Below, piece after piece: positions 34,387 through 45,113 of a stretch of DNA of 64,000 nt. Both the position numbers and the translations under genes were made by a program. Where the stretch lies: positions 25,115,495-25,179,494 of the forward strand of contig OX439048.1 in NCBI GenBank assembly GCA_949317995.1, written 5' to 3'. The first letter of the stretch is position 1, and each line of letters opens with the position of its first letter. Below the pieces are notes generated by a model. The model was not told the DNA's origin. It saw only the letters and a list, made by a program, of their open reading frames with translations, and ran no database searches. The DNA comes from Acholoe squamosa (Eukaryota; Annelida; Polychaeta; Phyllodocida; Polynoidae).

Positions 34387-36130
34387 AGGTCAGCATTGCG
34401 TCCAGTATGTCAGCAGTGTCTCCAGTACATCAGTAGTACCTCTAGTACATCACCTGTGTCTCCAGTACGTCAGCATATGTCAGCATACATCATCAGTGAG
34501 CCAGCATACATCATCAGTACGTCAGCATACATCATCAGTATGTCAGCATGCATCATCAGTACATCAGCAAACATCATCATTACGTCAGCATGCATCATCA
34601 GTACGTCAGCATGCATCATCAGTACGTCAGCATGCATCATCAGTACATCAGCAAACATCATCAGTACATCAGCATACATCATCAGTACATCAGCATGCAT
34701 CATCAGTACATCAGCATACATCATCAGTACGTCAGCATACATCATCAGTACGTCAGCATACATCATCAGTACGTCAGCATACATCATCAGTACATCAGCA
34801 TACATCATCAGTACGTCAGCATGCATCATCAGTATGTCAGCATACATCATCAGTATGTCAGCATGCATCATCAGTATGTCAGCATGCATCATCAGTACGT
34901 CAGCATGCATCATCAGTATGTCAGCATACATCATCAGTATGTCAGCATGCATCATCAGTACGCCAGCATACATCATCAGTATGTCAGCATACATCATCAG
35001 TACGCCAGCATACATCATCAGTATGTCAGCATACATCATCAGTGAGCCAGCATACATCATCAGTACGTCAGCATACATCATCAGTGAGCCAGCATACATC
35101 ATCAGTACGTCAGCATACATCATCAGTACGTCAGCATACATCATCAGTACGTCAGCATGCATCATCAGTATATCAGCATGCATCATCAGTATGTCAGCAT
35201 GCATCATCGGTACATCAGCATGCATCATCAGTATGTCAGCATGCATCATCAGTGAGCCAGCATACATCATCAGTACGTCAGCATGCATCATCAGTATGTC
35301 AGCATGCATCATCAGTATGTCAGCATGCATCATCAGTACATCAGCATGCATCATCAGTATGTCAGCATGCATCATCAGTATGTCAGCATGCATCATCAGT
35401 ACATCAGCAAACATCATCAGTACATCAGCATACATCATCAGTACATCAGCATGCATCATCAGTACATCAGCATACATCATCAGTACGTCAGCATACATCA
35501 TCAGTACATCAGCATGCATCATCCGTGAGCCAGCATGCATCATCAGTACATCAGCATGCATCATCAGTATGTCAGCATGCATCATCAGTATGTCAGCATA
35601 CATCATCAGTATGTCAGCATGCATCATCAGTACGTCAGCATGCATCATCAGTACATCAGCATACATTTTCAGTGAGCCAGCATGCATCATCAGTATGTCA
35701 GCATGCATCATCAGTACGTCAGCATGCATCATCAGTATGTCAACATACATCATCAGTACGTCTGCATACATCATCAGTACGTCAGCATGCATCATCAGTG
35801 AGCCAGCATACATCATCAGTACGTCAACATGCATCATCAGTATGTCAGCATGCATCATCAGTATGTCAGCATGCATCATCAGTATGTCAGCATACATCAT
35901 CAGTATGTCAGCATGCATCATCAGTACGTCAGCATGCATCATCAATCATCAGTACATCAGCATACATTTTCAGTGAGCCAGCATGCATCATCAGTATGTC
36001 AGCATGCATCATCAGTACGTCAGCATACATCATCAGTACGTCAGCATGCATCATCAGTACATCAGCATACATCATCAGTACGTCAGCAGTTCCTCCAGTA
36101 TGTCAGCAGTGCATCGAATATGTCAACAGT
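34387..36130. repeat. Satellite array of 21 bp units, about 80 copies
   Basis: The core unit is CATCATCAGTACGTCAGCATG, 21 bp. The CpG position appears as ACG, ATG or ACA in different copies, CATGCAT alternates with CATACAT, and GTGAGCCAGC is a rarer variant. Edge units (34387-34490, 36085-36130) are diverged CTCCAGTAC/GTCAGCAGT forms, while the middle is more homogeneous. A block of about six units recurs near 34640 and 35400. The unit length is a multiple of three and lacks stops in several frames, so frames of up to 546 codons stay open on both strands by construction. Confidence 0.95.
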
Positions 36131-36190
36131 GCCTGATATACAGCCCGATTTTGGCCATTTGACTTGGATCTTCTTGTCATGGTGGCCATA

Positions 36191-36540
36191 AAGGTCGAAT
36201 TCAAATGGCGAAAAATGGCTAAAATATCTCTGCGATTTTGAATATGTTGCGATTTTGGGACCTACCCCAAATTTGCAAGAATATAACTAAAGTAGGGTGT
36301 ATAGAACACAAGGACACTGTTCCACTTTTTCATGTACTCTTTGGGGTATTTGCCTTTATTCATGTTTATATCTAGGTGCATTATATATTCTCTGGCCTAA
36401 AATCGCAAAAGAGTGCTTTTTCTTCTATGCACCCTACTGCAATTGTATCCTTGCGATATTTGGGGTAGGTTCTAAAATCGCAACAGATGCAAAATTGCAG
36501 ATATATTTGAGCTATTTTTCGTCATGTGGGATTCGACCTT
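36191..36540. mobile_element. GGTCGAAT MITE family, long form, copy 1
   Basis: AAGGTCGAATTCAAATGGCG with AAAAATGGCT at the left mirrors AGCTATTTTTCGTCATGTGG with GATTCGACCTT at the right. The interior repeats TTGCGATTTTGGGACCTACC and its complement. Long form of about 350 bp, as at 50959. Confidence 0.75.
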
Positions 36541-36647
36541 ATGGCATTTCCGCCATGTCTCAGGAGGCCGTATGACTGGGTGCTAGACGTCTAAGGTTAC
36601 ATTTACCTGGAAACCCATTACATGTATAAATTTGTGTTGTTTTCATT

Positions 36648-36889
36648 AGGTCGAATCCCACATGGCGATTTAGGGGTGAAATATCTCTGCGATTTTGTCC
36701 CTTGCCCTCTTGGTGATTTCCTGAACCTCTATATCGCAAGGATAACTACTTAATTGGTCTTGATTCACTGTTAGATTCGGTATAAGTTGAACAATTCTTG
36801 CGATCTAGGAGCCCAGGAAGACCCAAAAATCGCAATTAACAAAATCGCAGAGATATTTGAGCCCTAAATCGCCATGTGGGATTCGACCT
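36648..36889. mobile_element. GGTCGAATCCC MITE family, short form, copy 2
   Basis: AGGTCGAATCCCACATGGCG with ATTTAGGG is mirrored by CCCTAAAT with CGCCATGTGGGATTCGACCT. CTCTGCGATTTTGTCC against GACAAAATCGCAGAG continues the arms. It is 242 bp, the same length as copy 3. Confidence 0.9.
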
Positions 36890-36934
36890 TTTAGAGGTAG
36901 AACGAAATATGTAATTCATAAGATTGCCAAACAG

Positions 36935-37175
36935 GCGCTATAGGTGGTGTGTCCACAGGTCGATAGAATTTGTAATGACAGAACAATGTCTTTGGGCAAC
37001 CACTTCCATTGTTCATTTCTAACTATCAAAATTAAATATTTTAGATATTTCTGTCAAAAATAAACAATAAAGTTGTTTCTATCATCGGAAATGAACGGTG
37101 GAGCTGATTGCCAAGAGAAATATTCTGTTGTTACAAATTATATCGCCCTGTGGATACGCGGTTATTTAAATCAAA
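36935..37175. mobile_element. Diverged foldback between two MITE copies
   Basis: GGTGTGTCCACAGGTCGATA, AATTTGTAATGACAG and GGCAACCACTTCCATTGTTC are mirrored by GAACGGTGGAGCTGATTGCC, CTGTTGTTACAAATT and TATCGCCCTGTGGATACGCG. Arm identity is lower than in the neighbouring elements, so it is probably older. Confidence 0.65.
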
Positions 37176-37183
37176 GTTGCTAG

Positions 37184-37425
37184 AGGTCGAATCCCACATG
37201 GCGATTTTGGGCTCAAACATCTCTGCGATTTTGTCCTTTGCATTATTTGGGCCTTTCTGACCCTATAGATCGCAAGGATTGTTCAGCTTATACCGAATCC
37301 CACAGTGAGTAAAGGCCTAAAAGGCAGCTATCCTTGCGATTTAGGGGCTCAGGAATGCCCCCAAAATGCAAAGGACAAAATCGCAGAGATATTTGAGCCT
37401 TAAATCGCCATGTGGGATTCGACCT
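37184..37425. mobile_element. GGTCGAATCCC MITE family, short form, copy 3
   Basis: The terminal repeats are the same as in copy 2, also 242 bp. The interior includes ATCGCAAGGAT and TATCCTTGCGAT. Interior words are shared with copy 2 but reordered. Confidence 0.9.
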
Positions 37426-37429
37426 TAAG

Positions 37430-38690
37430 AATTGTGTATACAGAGAATGTAAAAAAAGGTCACTTAAATCAATTCAGATATAAACAACAACACATCACAA
37501 TATAAATAGCAACACAGAAGTCTAACAAGAACTCACCAAAAATCAAACCTGTTATTTATCAAATTACAGAGCATCATCGATGTGAAAGTCTGCCATATTT
37601 GCCGAGTAAACTTAAGATAAGCTTGATTTAAGTAAACAAAACACCTGGATGTTGCCCAAGATTGTACACAGGTGCTTAGATATTTACCTTTAGCACCTTG
37701 ATTTTTCATTCTGCTATGTATGTCTGTGTTGCTTTTTGTGGACATAGCTGTTATTCTGTGCAAAAATCGCGTAGTGGAGCCTCATCTACGATAAGATGGG
37801 ACCAGCATGTCCCCGGAAGTGTGTGTTACCCGGGGACAAGGTCTCATCATGGCATACATGTCTAATCAGTTGCTTTTACCTCAACCAACGAAATTCAAAA
37901 TGGTGCATCCACTAGGCGTATACACTAAGCCCTATACGGGGCTGTAACTGCCCGCCTTGAGACGCTTCATATGGTCGGCACACTGGGCTGTGATTGGTCA
38001 GAGGCATGCTGCTCAAAGTATGGTTATAATGTGTCGATATGTAGCTGGGGACTTCAGTCTAGAGCTGCCCCAAGGGTCTGCTCTGTTCTGCTCGGAGCTA
38101 CAACTCTCAAGTCACAAGGCAAGACATACGCGCCAACTAGTGACAAGGTAAATGATTACTTTATGGAATTTGTTCTCCATATTTTTAGTTATTTTGTTCT
38201 TCTTTATAATTTGCTGTCCGGGGATATATATTTTTTTCAGTTAATACGTTTTCCCATGAGGCAATCATACTCTCTGCGTCTGCATGAGTCAAAGTTTTAT
38301 ATTATTATTCTATCCTGTGCCTCCTTATTATGTGTCTCTTATTTATATGAATCAAATCATCACTGTTAGATTGTGATGACTGTCAGTTTATAGGGTATTT
38401 GTGTCAAAACTTGTGTTCCAATCTAGAGAAATCTGAATCAATGTGTCCCATCATAGCCAGATCTTAGAATCAAACGATAAATCAAAATGTTAACCATTAT
38501 AGATAAATCACTAAAGATGCTGAATTCTAGTTCCCCACCTGTATAACTTGGGTTCTTAGATATTGCAAAATCTGTGTGGTAAAATGAATGCTTTTGTCAG
38601 TACAATGAAACTTGAGAAGATATCTGGAACCATCCTCTCCTTAGTGCCAATTCCAGATATATTGAACAAGTAATCAATGCCTAACAGGTG
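37430..38690. other. Unassigned stretch with a weak exon-like segment
   Basis: Around 37950-38145 the sequence is less AT-rich, contains ATTGGTCA (a reverse CCAAT box) and ends in GTGACAAG/GTAAATG, a donor-like site. Two frames are open but neither is recognisable. No other support was found. Confidence 0.25.
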
Positions 38691-38693
38691 ACG

Positions 38694-38766
38694 TGTCAGA
38701 GATATGCACCAATAATGCATGAGGTGCTGAAGCCGCCGAATGCATTATTGGTGCATATCTCTGACA
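38694..38766. repeat. Perfect 27 bp stem-loop
   Basis: TGTCAGAGATATGCACCAAT with AATGCAT at 38694-38720 is exactly complementary to 38740-38766, with a 19-base loop containing GCTGAAGCCGCC. The 73-base hairpin has the size of a microRNA precursor, but perfect pairing fits a young inverted duplication better. Confidence 0.85.
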
Positions 38767-38895
38767 AGTTATTATTTTATTACACGATAAATACATGATA
38801 ATCAATAAAAAAATCAATAAATTCAAGGTGAAAACAAAAAATAGTACACCCATCCCGCAGTCGTCGCGGACAGCTTCGGCGAAAAAAAAAATATA

Positions 38896-38970
38896 CGCCC
38901 GGACCGGGACTCGTCAGGCCTGCCTGTAGTGGCTGAGCGCAATGCGCTAACCACTAGACCACCGCGTCTC
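38896..38970 (-). repeat. tRNA-like SINE head
   Basis: On the minus strand TGGTCTAGTGGTTAGCGC is a good Pol III A box in tRNA context, and GACGAGTCCCGGTCCGGGCG stands where the B box and T arm should be. A long T run follows downstream on the same strand, as a Pol III terminator would. The anticodon arm is not clear, so I do not call a functional tRNA. Confidence 0.5.
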
Positions 38971-39114
38971 CCACCTTGGTGCCCGGCAACCGTTGGTTTG
39001 GTACTGTGCGCGACTGGCCTGGTTATGGGTCAAGGTGCTGGACGCGTTCACACTACACTACTGCTGGGTGGCTTTATATCATAGAGACATGGTTCTAACC
39101 AAGCTTCTCTTGTC

Positions 39115-39186
39115 AGTCCCTGTGGCGCAATGCATAGGGACTTGGACTAGGGATCTGAGACTGCAGGTTCGAGCCTTACCCTGGCC
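39115..39186 (+). repeat. tRNA-like SINE head
   Basis: TGTGGCGCAATGCATAGG resembles an A box and GGTTCGAGCC at 39165-39174 is a near-consensus B box. The spacing of about 40 bases fits a tRNA-derived promoter. No terminator T run follows closely, so the downstream sequence is probably the SINE body. Confidence 0.55.
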
Positions 39187-39521
39187 ATGAAAATTTCGTG
39201 GGTTTTAGCATGTAACATATGACATGTAAGGACATGTAAGGTGTGCAGGTTATCCATGGATAACTGCACTGGGTGCCTGTTATCCTTGGATAACCGCACA
39301 CCTTACAAAAGTCATGTTGCATGCATCATGCCATGCAATATCGACAGGTATGTGCATGGGAATATCCAGGAAAAGCACTCAAAATCCCAGAAATCGTGTA
39401 ATAACCAAGGATAAATACACTGCGAGAAGTATGTATATATAATCCTAATTATTACATGACATACTGCTTTAGAAAGTGGAATGGTGCCAACGTGTACACC
39501 CTTCGACTTTTTAAATACCTG

Positions 39522-40003
39522 TGTAGGGAATCGTATTTGCTATGCATCGAGGTGTGAATGTATTCGAGACTATTACTATGTACCATATCATAGTAGGATA
39601 GGCGCTCTTCGGGAGCATCTTTTATGTTACTCGTGAGAGGGCACCACAGGTGGTCTCGGATGGTGTGACGTAGGAGGCAGACCAGAGGGCGTTTAGTGCA
39701 GAACCGATGAACCATGACTAGAGGTATATATTCCGCCATCCTTCTATGATCGGGGGACTTGCAGAGCTATCGGTCTGGTAGACTGATCTTGTCTCTAGAA
39801 CGGCCTAACGAATGCTATAACGAGAGCTTTACCTCCTTCAGGGTATAGACTATAGGCATATGAAGGTTGAAACGTGTTTACAGTCTATCTGTAAAGAGTA
39901 CCGTATTAAAGTGATTCTGAAACCTACTCGAACTGACTAGTTATTGCTTCGATAATATAGTTGTCTCGATATTAAGGTATATCTCGAAACGGCAATACCT
40001 ACA
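39522..40003 (+). repeat. 5' LTR
   Basis: Starts TGTAGGGAATCG and ends CAATACCTACA, so TGTAGG...CCTACA are the terminal inverted bases. A TATATATT lies at about 39725. CGTATTAAAGTG contains an ATTAAA poly(A) hexamer near 39904. A minus-strand open frame inside is an accidental shadow and is repeated in the 3' LTR. Confidence 0.95.
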
Positions 40004-40004
40004 C

Positions 40005-40021
40005 TGGTGCCATGACCAGGA
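40005..40021 (+). other. Primer binding site candidate
   Basis: TGGTGCCATGACCAGG begins two bases after the 5' LTR and has the TGG start required to pair with a tRNA CCA end. The tRNA cannot be named from sequence alone. Confidence 0.65.
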
Positions 40022-40063
40022 TTTAGTAGGTGTTGGAAAGTTAGGCTGGCAACCCGCAATGAT

Positions 40064-41649
40064 GTGGAGAACCGCTTAGAGGAAGGGAAAGATGTGGGAG
40101 AGGCCCCAGGCTTTACCACACCATCCCAATCGGAGGGATCAGGCAGTTCCGTAGGATCCAAAGACTTGGAAAGCGAGCATGTACTCTCGTCTGATGAGAC
40201 ATTGGGAGAGGACGAGTTCGTCCCTAGAGGAGTGAAGTTGGATGAAGAAATTTATCTCCTAGCTCTCGAGGTAGAGGCTTATTGTTTTTCAATATGCAGT
40301 CTCCCAAACGAACTGCTTTCTGAGCACCTATCGGTAGGACACAAGGGAGAGCTAGAGGTGGCGCTAGAAGCCCTACACAAGGGAACACTCTAGATAATAT
40401 AGACAAGAGTCTCTTCAACCCGGGAGGTTCGAAGACAACAGCTCCAATGCCTGCGAAACGATCCATAGCATTCATGGATGAGGCCATTCAGGAAGCTGAA
40501 AAAGCTTGAAAAGAGTTAGAGGAGTTACAAGCTGACATTGCAAAATGGAATGTTTGTATGGATGATCTCGGTAACAGATATGAAATGAAACAACAGGATC
40601 CAAATGCTATTACGCATCAGTTGAAGGTGGTGAAAAAGAGGTGCAAACCAACCAATTGAAACTTGGCGAGACCTTTGATCAATTTCAAACGATTAATAGT
40701 AATCTGAATCAATTGATACAAGCTTGAGACCGTCAAGTTGAGGAAAATGAGGAGGTCCGTCGAGGTATAATCCGCGAGAATAAAGACCTCGAACAGCAGA
40801 AAGTAGATTCTGTTAGGGAATTAGCTGATCTCCAAATGAGAAAAGCATGCTTGATGACTACATCAAGAGAACAAAAGCACAGTTACTGCCTTTTACTGCA
40901 CCTAATGTGAGTGCAGTACCAAATGTTGGGGATCAGTATCAACCCATAAGACAGGATAGTTCAGATGATGACATTCGGGTACCCACCAGTACACCTGCTC
41001 CACCTCGAACTAAGTCGATATTGAAGCCCTCTAGCTCGACACATGCTGGAGCTACGGGGAGAATGTAGACTCGAAAGCAAGTAGTTCTCACAAGGCATCA
41101 GCACCTGTAAGAACAACGAGCACCACTACTGGTAGTACTTCTCAAAGTACACAAAGTCAGGCGTCTAGACAGACTACCACAAGTAGTACTAGTGGACCAT
41201 CGGGGACTAGGCCAACCTTCCCTATCTTTTCGGGAACAACACAGAGTCAAGCCCAATCGAGTGTTGCGGGTATTAACCAAGGTAATACTCAAGCTGCAAC
41301 GAGCTCAGGACAGACCTCGACACAGTCGATGACCCAACCTGTAGCAAACCCCTCAACTGTCCAATATCTAAATGGAACAGTTAGTGGAGCTCGTTACTCA
41401 ATGAGACCAAGTACAACCACATCGGTTCAAAGGTCTAGTTTGAGTCCCAGAGTGAGTGATTTATACAACACTAACCCTGCAATAGCTGGCTTAGGATTGG
41501 ATACAATCTCTCGACGGTCTGACGGGTTTGATGTTGTCGAGAAAAGTGTAAAACTTGCTAGTTCCATCAAGAAGTCGACTAATGCGGCTCAAAAGATGCA
41601 TCACAGCCAAAACCATACAAGGGTGACATACCTTGGTTGGCATGGTTAG
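40064..41649 (+). pseudogene. gag leader region, broken
   Basis: A first frame from 40064 encodes an acidic, glycine/serine-rich start (MENRLEEGKDVGEAPGFTTP) to a stop at 40391-40393. Further pieces at 40847-41068 (same frame) and 41329-41649 (shifted frame) are serine/threonine/proline-rich. The stretch between holds helical, charged sequence with several stops. Position before capsid suggests the matrix-like or linker part of gag, although no domain is recognisable. At least two frameshifts and several stops separate it from capsid. Confidence 0.6.
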
Positions 41650-42451
41650 CGGGTTTTTCATGGATGACATGAAAATCAGTGGTTGGAGTGATGAAGAATC
41701 TCTTCCTCAACTCTGTGAATGTCTTCGCGAGGGAATAGAAAAAGTAGCTCTCGATAAATGGACTGAAGAATGCCCTAGTGGACCTTTCTTACAGCTAATA
41801 GAGTGTGCCAGCTATGTTTTCGGTACAGTGGGATGTACAGACCCACGAGTCGAGTTTAGAAAACATACTCAAAAGCCAGGAGAGTCTCCTAAGATATATG
41901 GATTGGCTCTACAAAGTCTAATGAGGAAGGTACATCCTCAAATGCCAATGGATGACGAATTCTTTATGGAGGAATTGTTTGTACAATTTGCTTCGGGACT
42001 AAAGGATTGGTCAGTACAGCAAGTGGTATATGATAGCTGGAAGAATGATAGTTCTTTGAATGACCTGTTTGTCCTGGAATATTTCGAGGAAGAAAATCCC
42101 GCGGATAAAGAGTTATACTATACTGCTAATTCTGATATGAAGGTCAGTGCAGCTCATTTCCAGTTGAGGGGATCCCAAAACTGGCAGCGTAGTAATGATA
42201 AACTGGCCCAGAAAGCCCCTGTCGAGGGAAAGAAGTCTGAAGAACCTCTTAATCTGGAGCCCGATAGTGATATGGTTGAAAGGCTAGTAAGAGAGATTAC
42301 TGAATCTCTAGCTAAGAAACGGAATGAACGAACTAGAAATAGACCAAAGGTTGACAAGAGTAAGAAAACTTACAGATGTCAAGAAAAGGGACATTTCGCA
42401 ATGGAATGCCCGGCTGAGAAATCTGTATTACGAGGTAAACAGGACAACTAA
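41633..42451 (+). pseudogene. gag capsid and nucleocapsid region
   Basis: The 272-codon frame contains a capsid-like helical segment (about residues 25-165, including WTEECPSGPFLQLIECASYV and QKPGESPKIYGLALQSL) with the retrotransposon gag style KPGES..IYGLALQSL. A basic linker follows, then a zinc knuckle near residue 248. The knuckle reads TYRCQEKGHFAMEC: the second Cys, His and last Cys of CX2CX4HX4C are present, but the first Cys is Thr. It overlaps the preceding frame by 17 bases in a different frame. Confidence 0.8.
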
Positions 42452-42489
42452 AGGGGGTTGCTTCGAAAGCCAACCAAGTAGTCCCAGAA

Positions 42490-43401
42490 GTGGAACTTCA
42501 CCATACAAGTGATGTGGTGAATCGAGAGAGGTCTAAAGTGGTAAAGATGGCTAGTGCTGTAATAGGTGGACAGGAACAACCCACTGAACAAGAGACTAGC
42601 ACCCTCGAGAATGAAAAATCGTTGACTATAGATGATAGTCAATTCGAAAGCTTGAGTGTAGAGGGAGTCAAGCTTAAGGAAGTCTTGAGAGCTGCGGGTG
42701 CTCAACTCTCCCCGAGTCATCCATGTTTCGAATACCTAAAGAAAAAAGGATTGGACCTCGGTATCACTAAAGATTTTAAACGGTTCACAGTAGATCCTTC
42801 TCCATTGGGAGGAAGATGCTGGTACTTGGCTGTATCTGTGCTAGGATGCATTGCTGAGTTTTTAGTTGATACGGGAGCTAGTCACTCCTTTATCAGCTCT
42901 AGACTTTACAATGCATTGCCCGGTAAGACTGAAAACTTCTCCCCGAAGATCTAGGCTTGCTCGGCCGACGGTACTCAGATGCAAACGTATGGACAAACTT
43001 TTGTTCCATTAGAAGTAGGTAAAAAGGAATTTAATTTCTCACCTACTATTGCGGATATAGCTGATGACTGGATAATAGGCTTGGATTTTGCCTCCCTTTA
43101 TGATGCTATTCTTAACCCCAGTACTGGTGTTCTAACGATAGATCAACCTTACCGGGTTAAAGCGCAATGTGTATCACGACAGATCTCCTCGATAGCAACA
43201 GTGGCACAAATGGTGAAAATACCTGCAGGAACTTTGTGTGATGTACTCGTAAGGAGTAATCCGAAGTTAAGTGGTATCGAGTCCGTAGTTGAGCCCGATA
43301 CAGAGTATCTTGCGAATATAGGTTTAGTTTCTGTCAACCCCTTGGTTTCGAATGGATCATGCCCATTTCGAATCCAGGAACAGAAGTTAAGTATTTACTA
43401 A
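42490..43401 (+). pseudogene. Aspartic protease region, one in-frame stop
   Basis: FLVDTGASHSFIS near 42850-42890 is the retropepsin active site, and WIIGLDFASLYDAIL near 43070 is the second conserved segment. The two halves lie in the same frame but are split by a TAG at 42952-42954. The N-terminal 120 residues are charged and glutamate-rich and probably link nucleocapsid to protease. The product would release gag and pol proteins; here it cannot be made intact without readthrough. Confidence 0.8.
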
Positions 43402-44349
43402 AGGATCGGGAGATAGCCACTATAACAGCTGTGGAAGCAACTGTAAGTGCTATAGATCCTAAGAAAGACTTGACTATAGACGAAGTAGGCGTATTGCCTG
43501 AAGCTCTTGAGAGATTAGTTAAATTCTCTGAGTGTTGTTCAGAGGAACAGACTGATGAAATACGTTTACTACTTCGAAAGTATAACAAAGCTTTTAAATC
43601 GGCAGGTGAACCCTTGGGCCGTATTGAAAAAGTCTTGCATCAAATTGAAATGGGAGATGCTTCACCTTTTAAAATGCCTTATAGGAGATTGCCCCTATTG
43701 AGGAAGAAATTGATGGAGGAACATATTGAGTCTATGTTAAATGATGGTCTAATCATTCCAAGTACTAGTCCGTGGTCAAGTCCTGTACAAATGGTTACAA
43801 AGAAGGATGGTACTATGAGATTCTGTGTAGAATAGATGAAACCTTGGATTCCTTAGGTGGAAATGAATGGTTCTGTAGTCTCCACTTGGCAGATTGCTAT
43901 GAGAGAGGAGGATAAAGAAAAAAACTGTGTTCACTAGTCATATGGGGTTGTACCAATTCGAATTAATGCCTTTCGGATTATGCAATGCACCAGCAACTTT
44001 TGAGGCCATGATGGAGTACATAGTATTTAGTAAGACATTTGAAGAATGCTCTACCAACCTCGAATTGGTTTTAGAACGAATCCAACGCAATGGATTAAAA
44101 CTAAAACCGAAAAAGTGTATATTATTTCAGAAATCAATGGTTTATTTAGGGACAATAATTAGTACCGATGGTATTAAAGCAGATCCTGATAAGCAGAAGG
44201 CAGTTTCTGATTGGGAAAGACCAAAAGGCCCGAAAGATGTACGCTCGTTCTTGGGATTCTGTTCCTATTATAGAGACTTTATCCCAGGCTTTTCCAGAAT
44301 AGCGTATCCTTTACAGACAATCGCACATTGGACCCCTAATAGGGGTTGA
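43359..44349 (+). pseudogene. Reverse transcriptase, catalytic core deleted
   Basis: The first block (43359-43835) has the finger motifs FKMPYRRLPLLRKKLMEEHI and WSSPVQMVTKKDGTMRFCVE, then stops. A small deletion and frame changes follow at 43835-43930, including an extra A in an A run. The second block (43927-44349) has MPFGLCNAPATFEAMMEY joined directly to IVFSKTFEECSTNLEL. The segment that should hold the YxDD catalytic pair is therefore missing. The thumb motifs KPKKCILFQ, LGTIISTDGIKADPDKQKAV and FLGFCSYYRDFIPGFSRIA are well kept. The enzyme is dead. Confidence 0.9.
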
Positions 44350-44403
44350 GATCTATTCACTTGGAATAATGATCATGACGTAGCTTTCAAGGAACTGAAA
44401 CGA

Positions 44404-45015
44404 TTGTTTAGGGAAACACCAGTGCTGAAGTATCCAAATGAAACTGGTCATTTCATTTTGGATACAGATGCAAGTAATGAATCTATTGGAGCAGCATTGT
44501 CTCAAATACAAGATGGTGTCGAGGTTCCAATAGCTTTTGCGAGTAATAGCCTTAATAAGGCTCAAAGGAATTATTGTACCACTAAACTAGAGTTGTTGGC
44601 TGTAGTGGTTTACACAAAGAAGTTTAAACATTTCCTCTATGGAGGGAATTTTACTCTTCGAACCGATCACTCATCCTTGAAATGGTTGCTTAATTTCAAG
44701 GATGCTGAGGGAATGATCGGAAGATGGCTAGCACATCTAAGTGAATTCGGGCTGGAGAACAGTCATATCCAGCATAGGCCAGGCAATCAACATGTAAATG
44801 CTGATAGTTTGAGCAGAAAACCTATTCGAAAGTGTGGCAGGCTCGAATGTAACGACTGTGGTGCACACGAGGCTGTTATCGCCAGCGTGGGACCCCCTGT
44901 AGATCCAGTATTGATACAGAACCTTCTACAGTGGACTCCTGAATCAATAAAGAATTGGTTAGAAAAGGTAAATGTCCAACGAGACATGAGATCTCATTGG
45001 AAAATAGAGAACTGA
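44404..45015 (+). pseudogene. Ribonuclease H domain
   Basis: The 203-codon frame continues in phase with the RT thumb after one stop at about 44347. The RNase H catalytic carboxylates are visible: D in FILDTDASNESIGAAL, E in TTKLELLAVVVY, D in LRTDHSSLKWLLNF, and D in NADSLSRKP. A Cys/His-rich piece (CGRLECNDCGAHE) follows near residue 150. This domain is the least damaged of pol with integrase. Confidence 0.85.
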
Positions 45016-45113
45016 GGCTATTCCTCTCACAATGGTCCGAATTGTTCATTCGGGATGATTTATTGTGTAGATGGAAAATTAGACCAGAAAAGTGAAGGAT
45101 ACTACAAAAAGTA

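Larger units (their letters stand above)
38777..39404. mobile_element. Element bounded by TTATTACACGAT inverted ends
   Basis: TTATTACACGAT at 38777-38788 and ATCGTGTAATAA at 39393-39404 are perfect inverted repeats. The segment carries two tRNA-like modules in opposite orientation. It also has two small hairpins (39243-39270, 39275-39300) built on GGTTATCC...GGATAA. It may be a composite SINE or a DNA transposon that captured SINE heads. Confidence 0.5.

Noticed and set aside
34490-36085. CRISPR-like regular array
   Set aside because: Units are contiguous with no spacers, the DNA is eukaryotic and no cas genes exist.
34396-36191. Frames of 490-546 codons that look like a repetitive structural protein
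   Set aside because: The 21 bp unit has no stop in several frames of either strand, so openness is automatic. No start context, signal peptide or unique domain is seen.
39452-39739. Minus-strand ORF repeated at 50214-50471, at first taken for a duplicated gene
   Set aside because: Both lie in the LTRs of one retrotransposon, antisense to it, and show no family motif.
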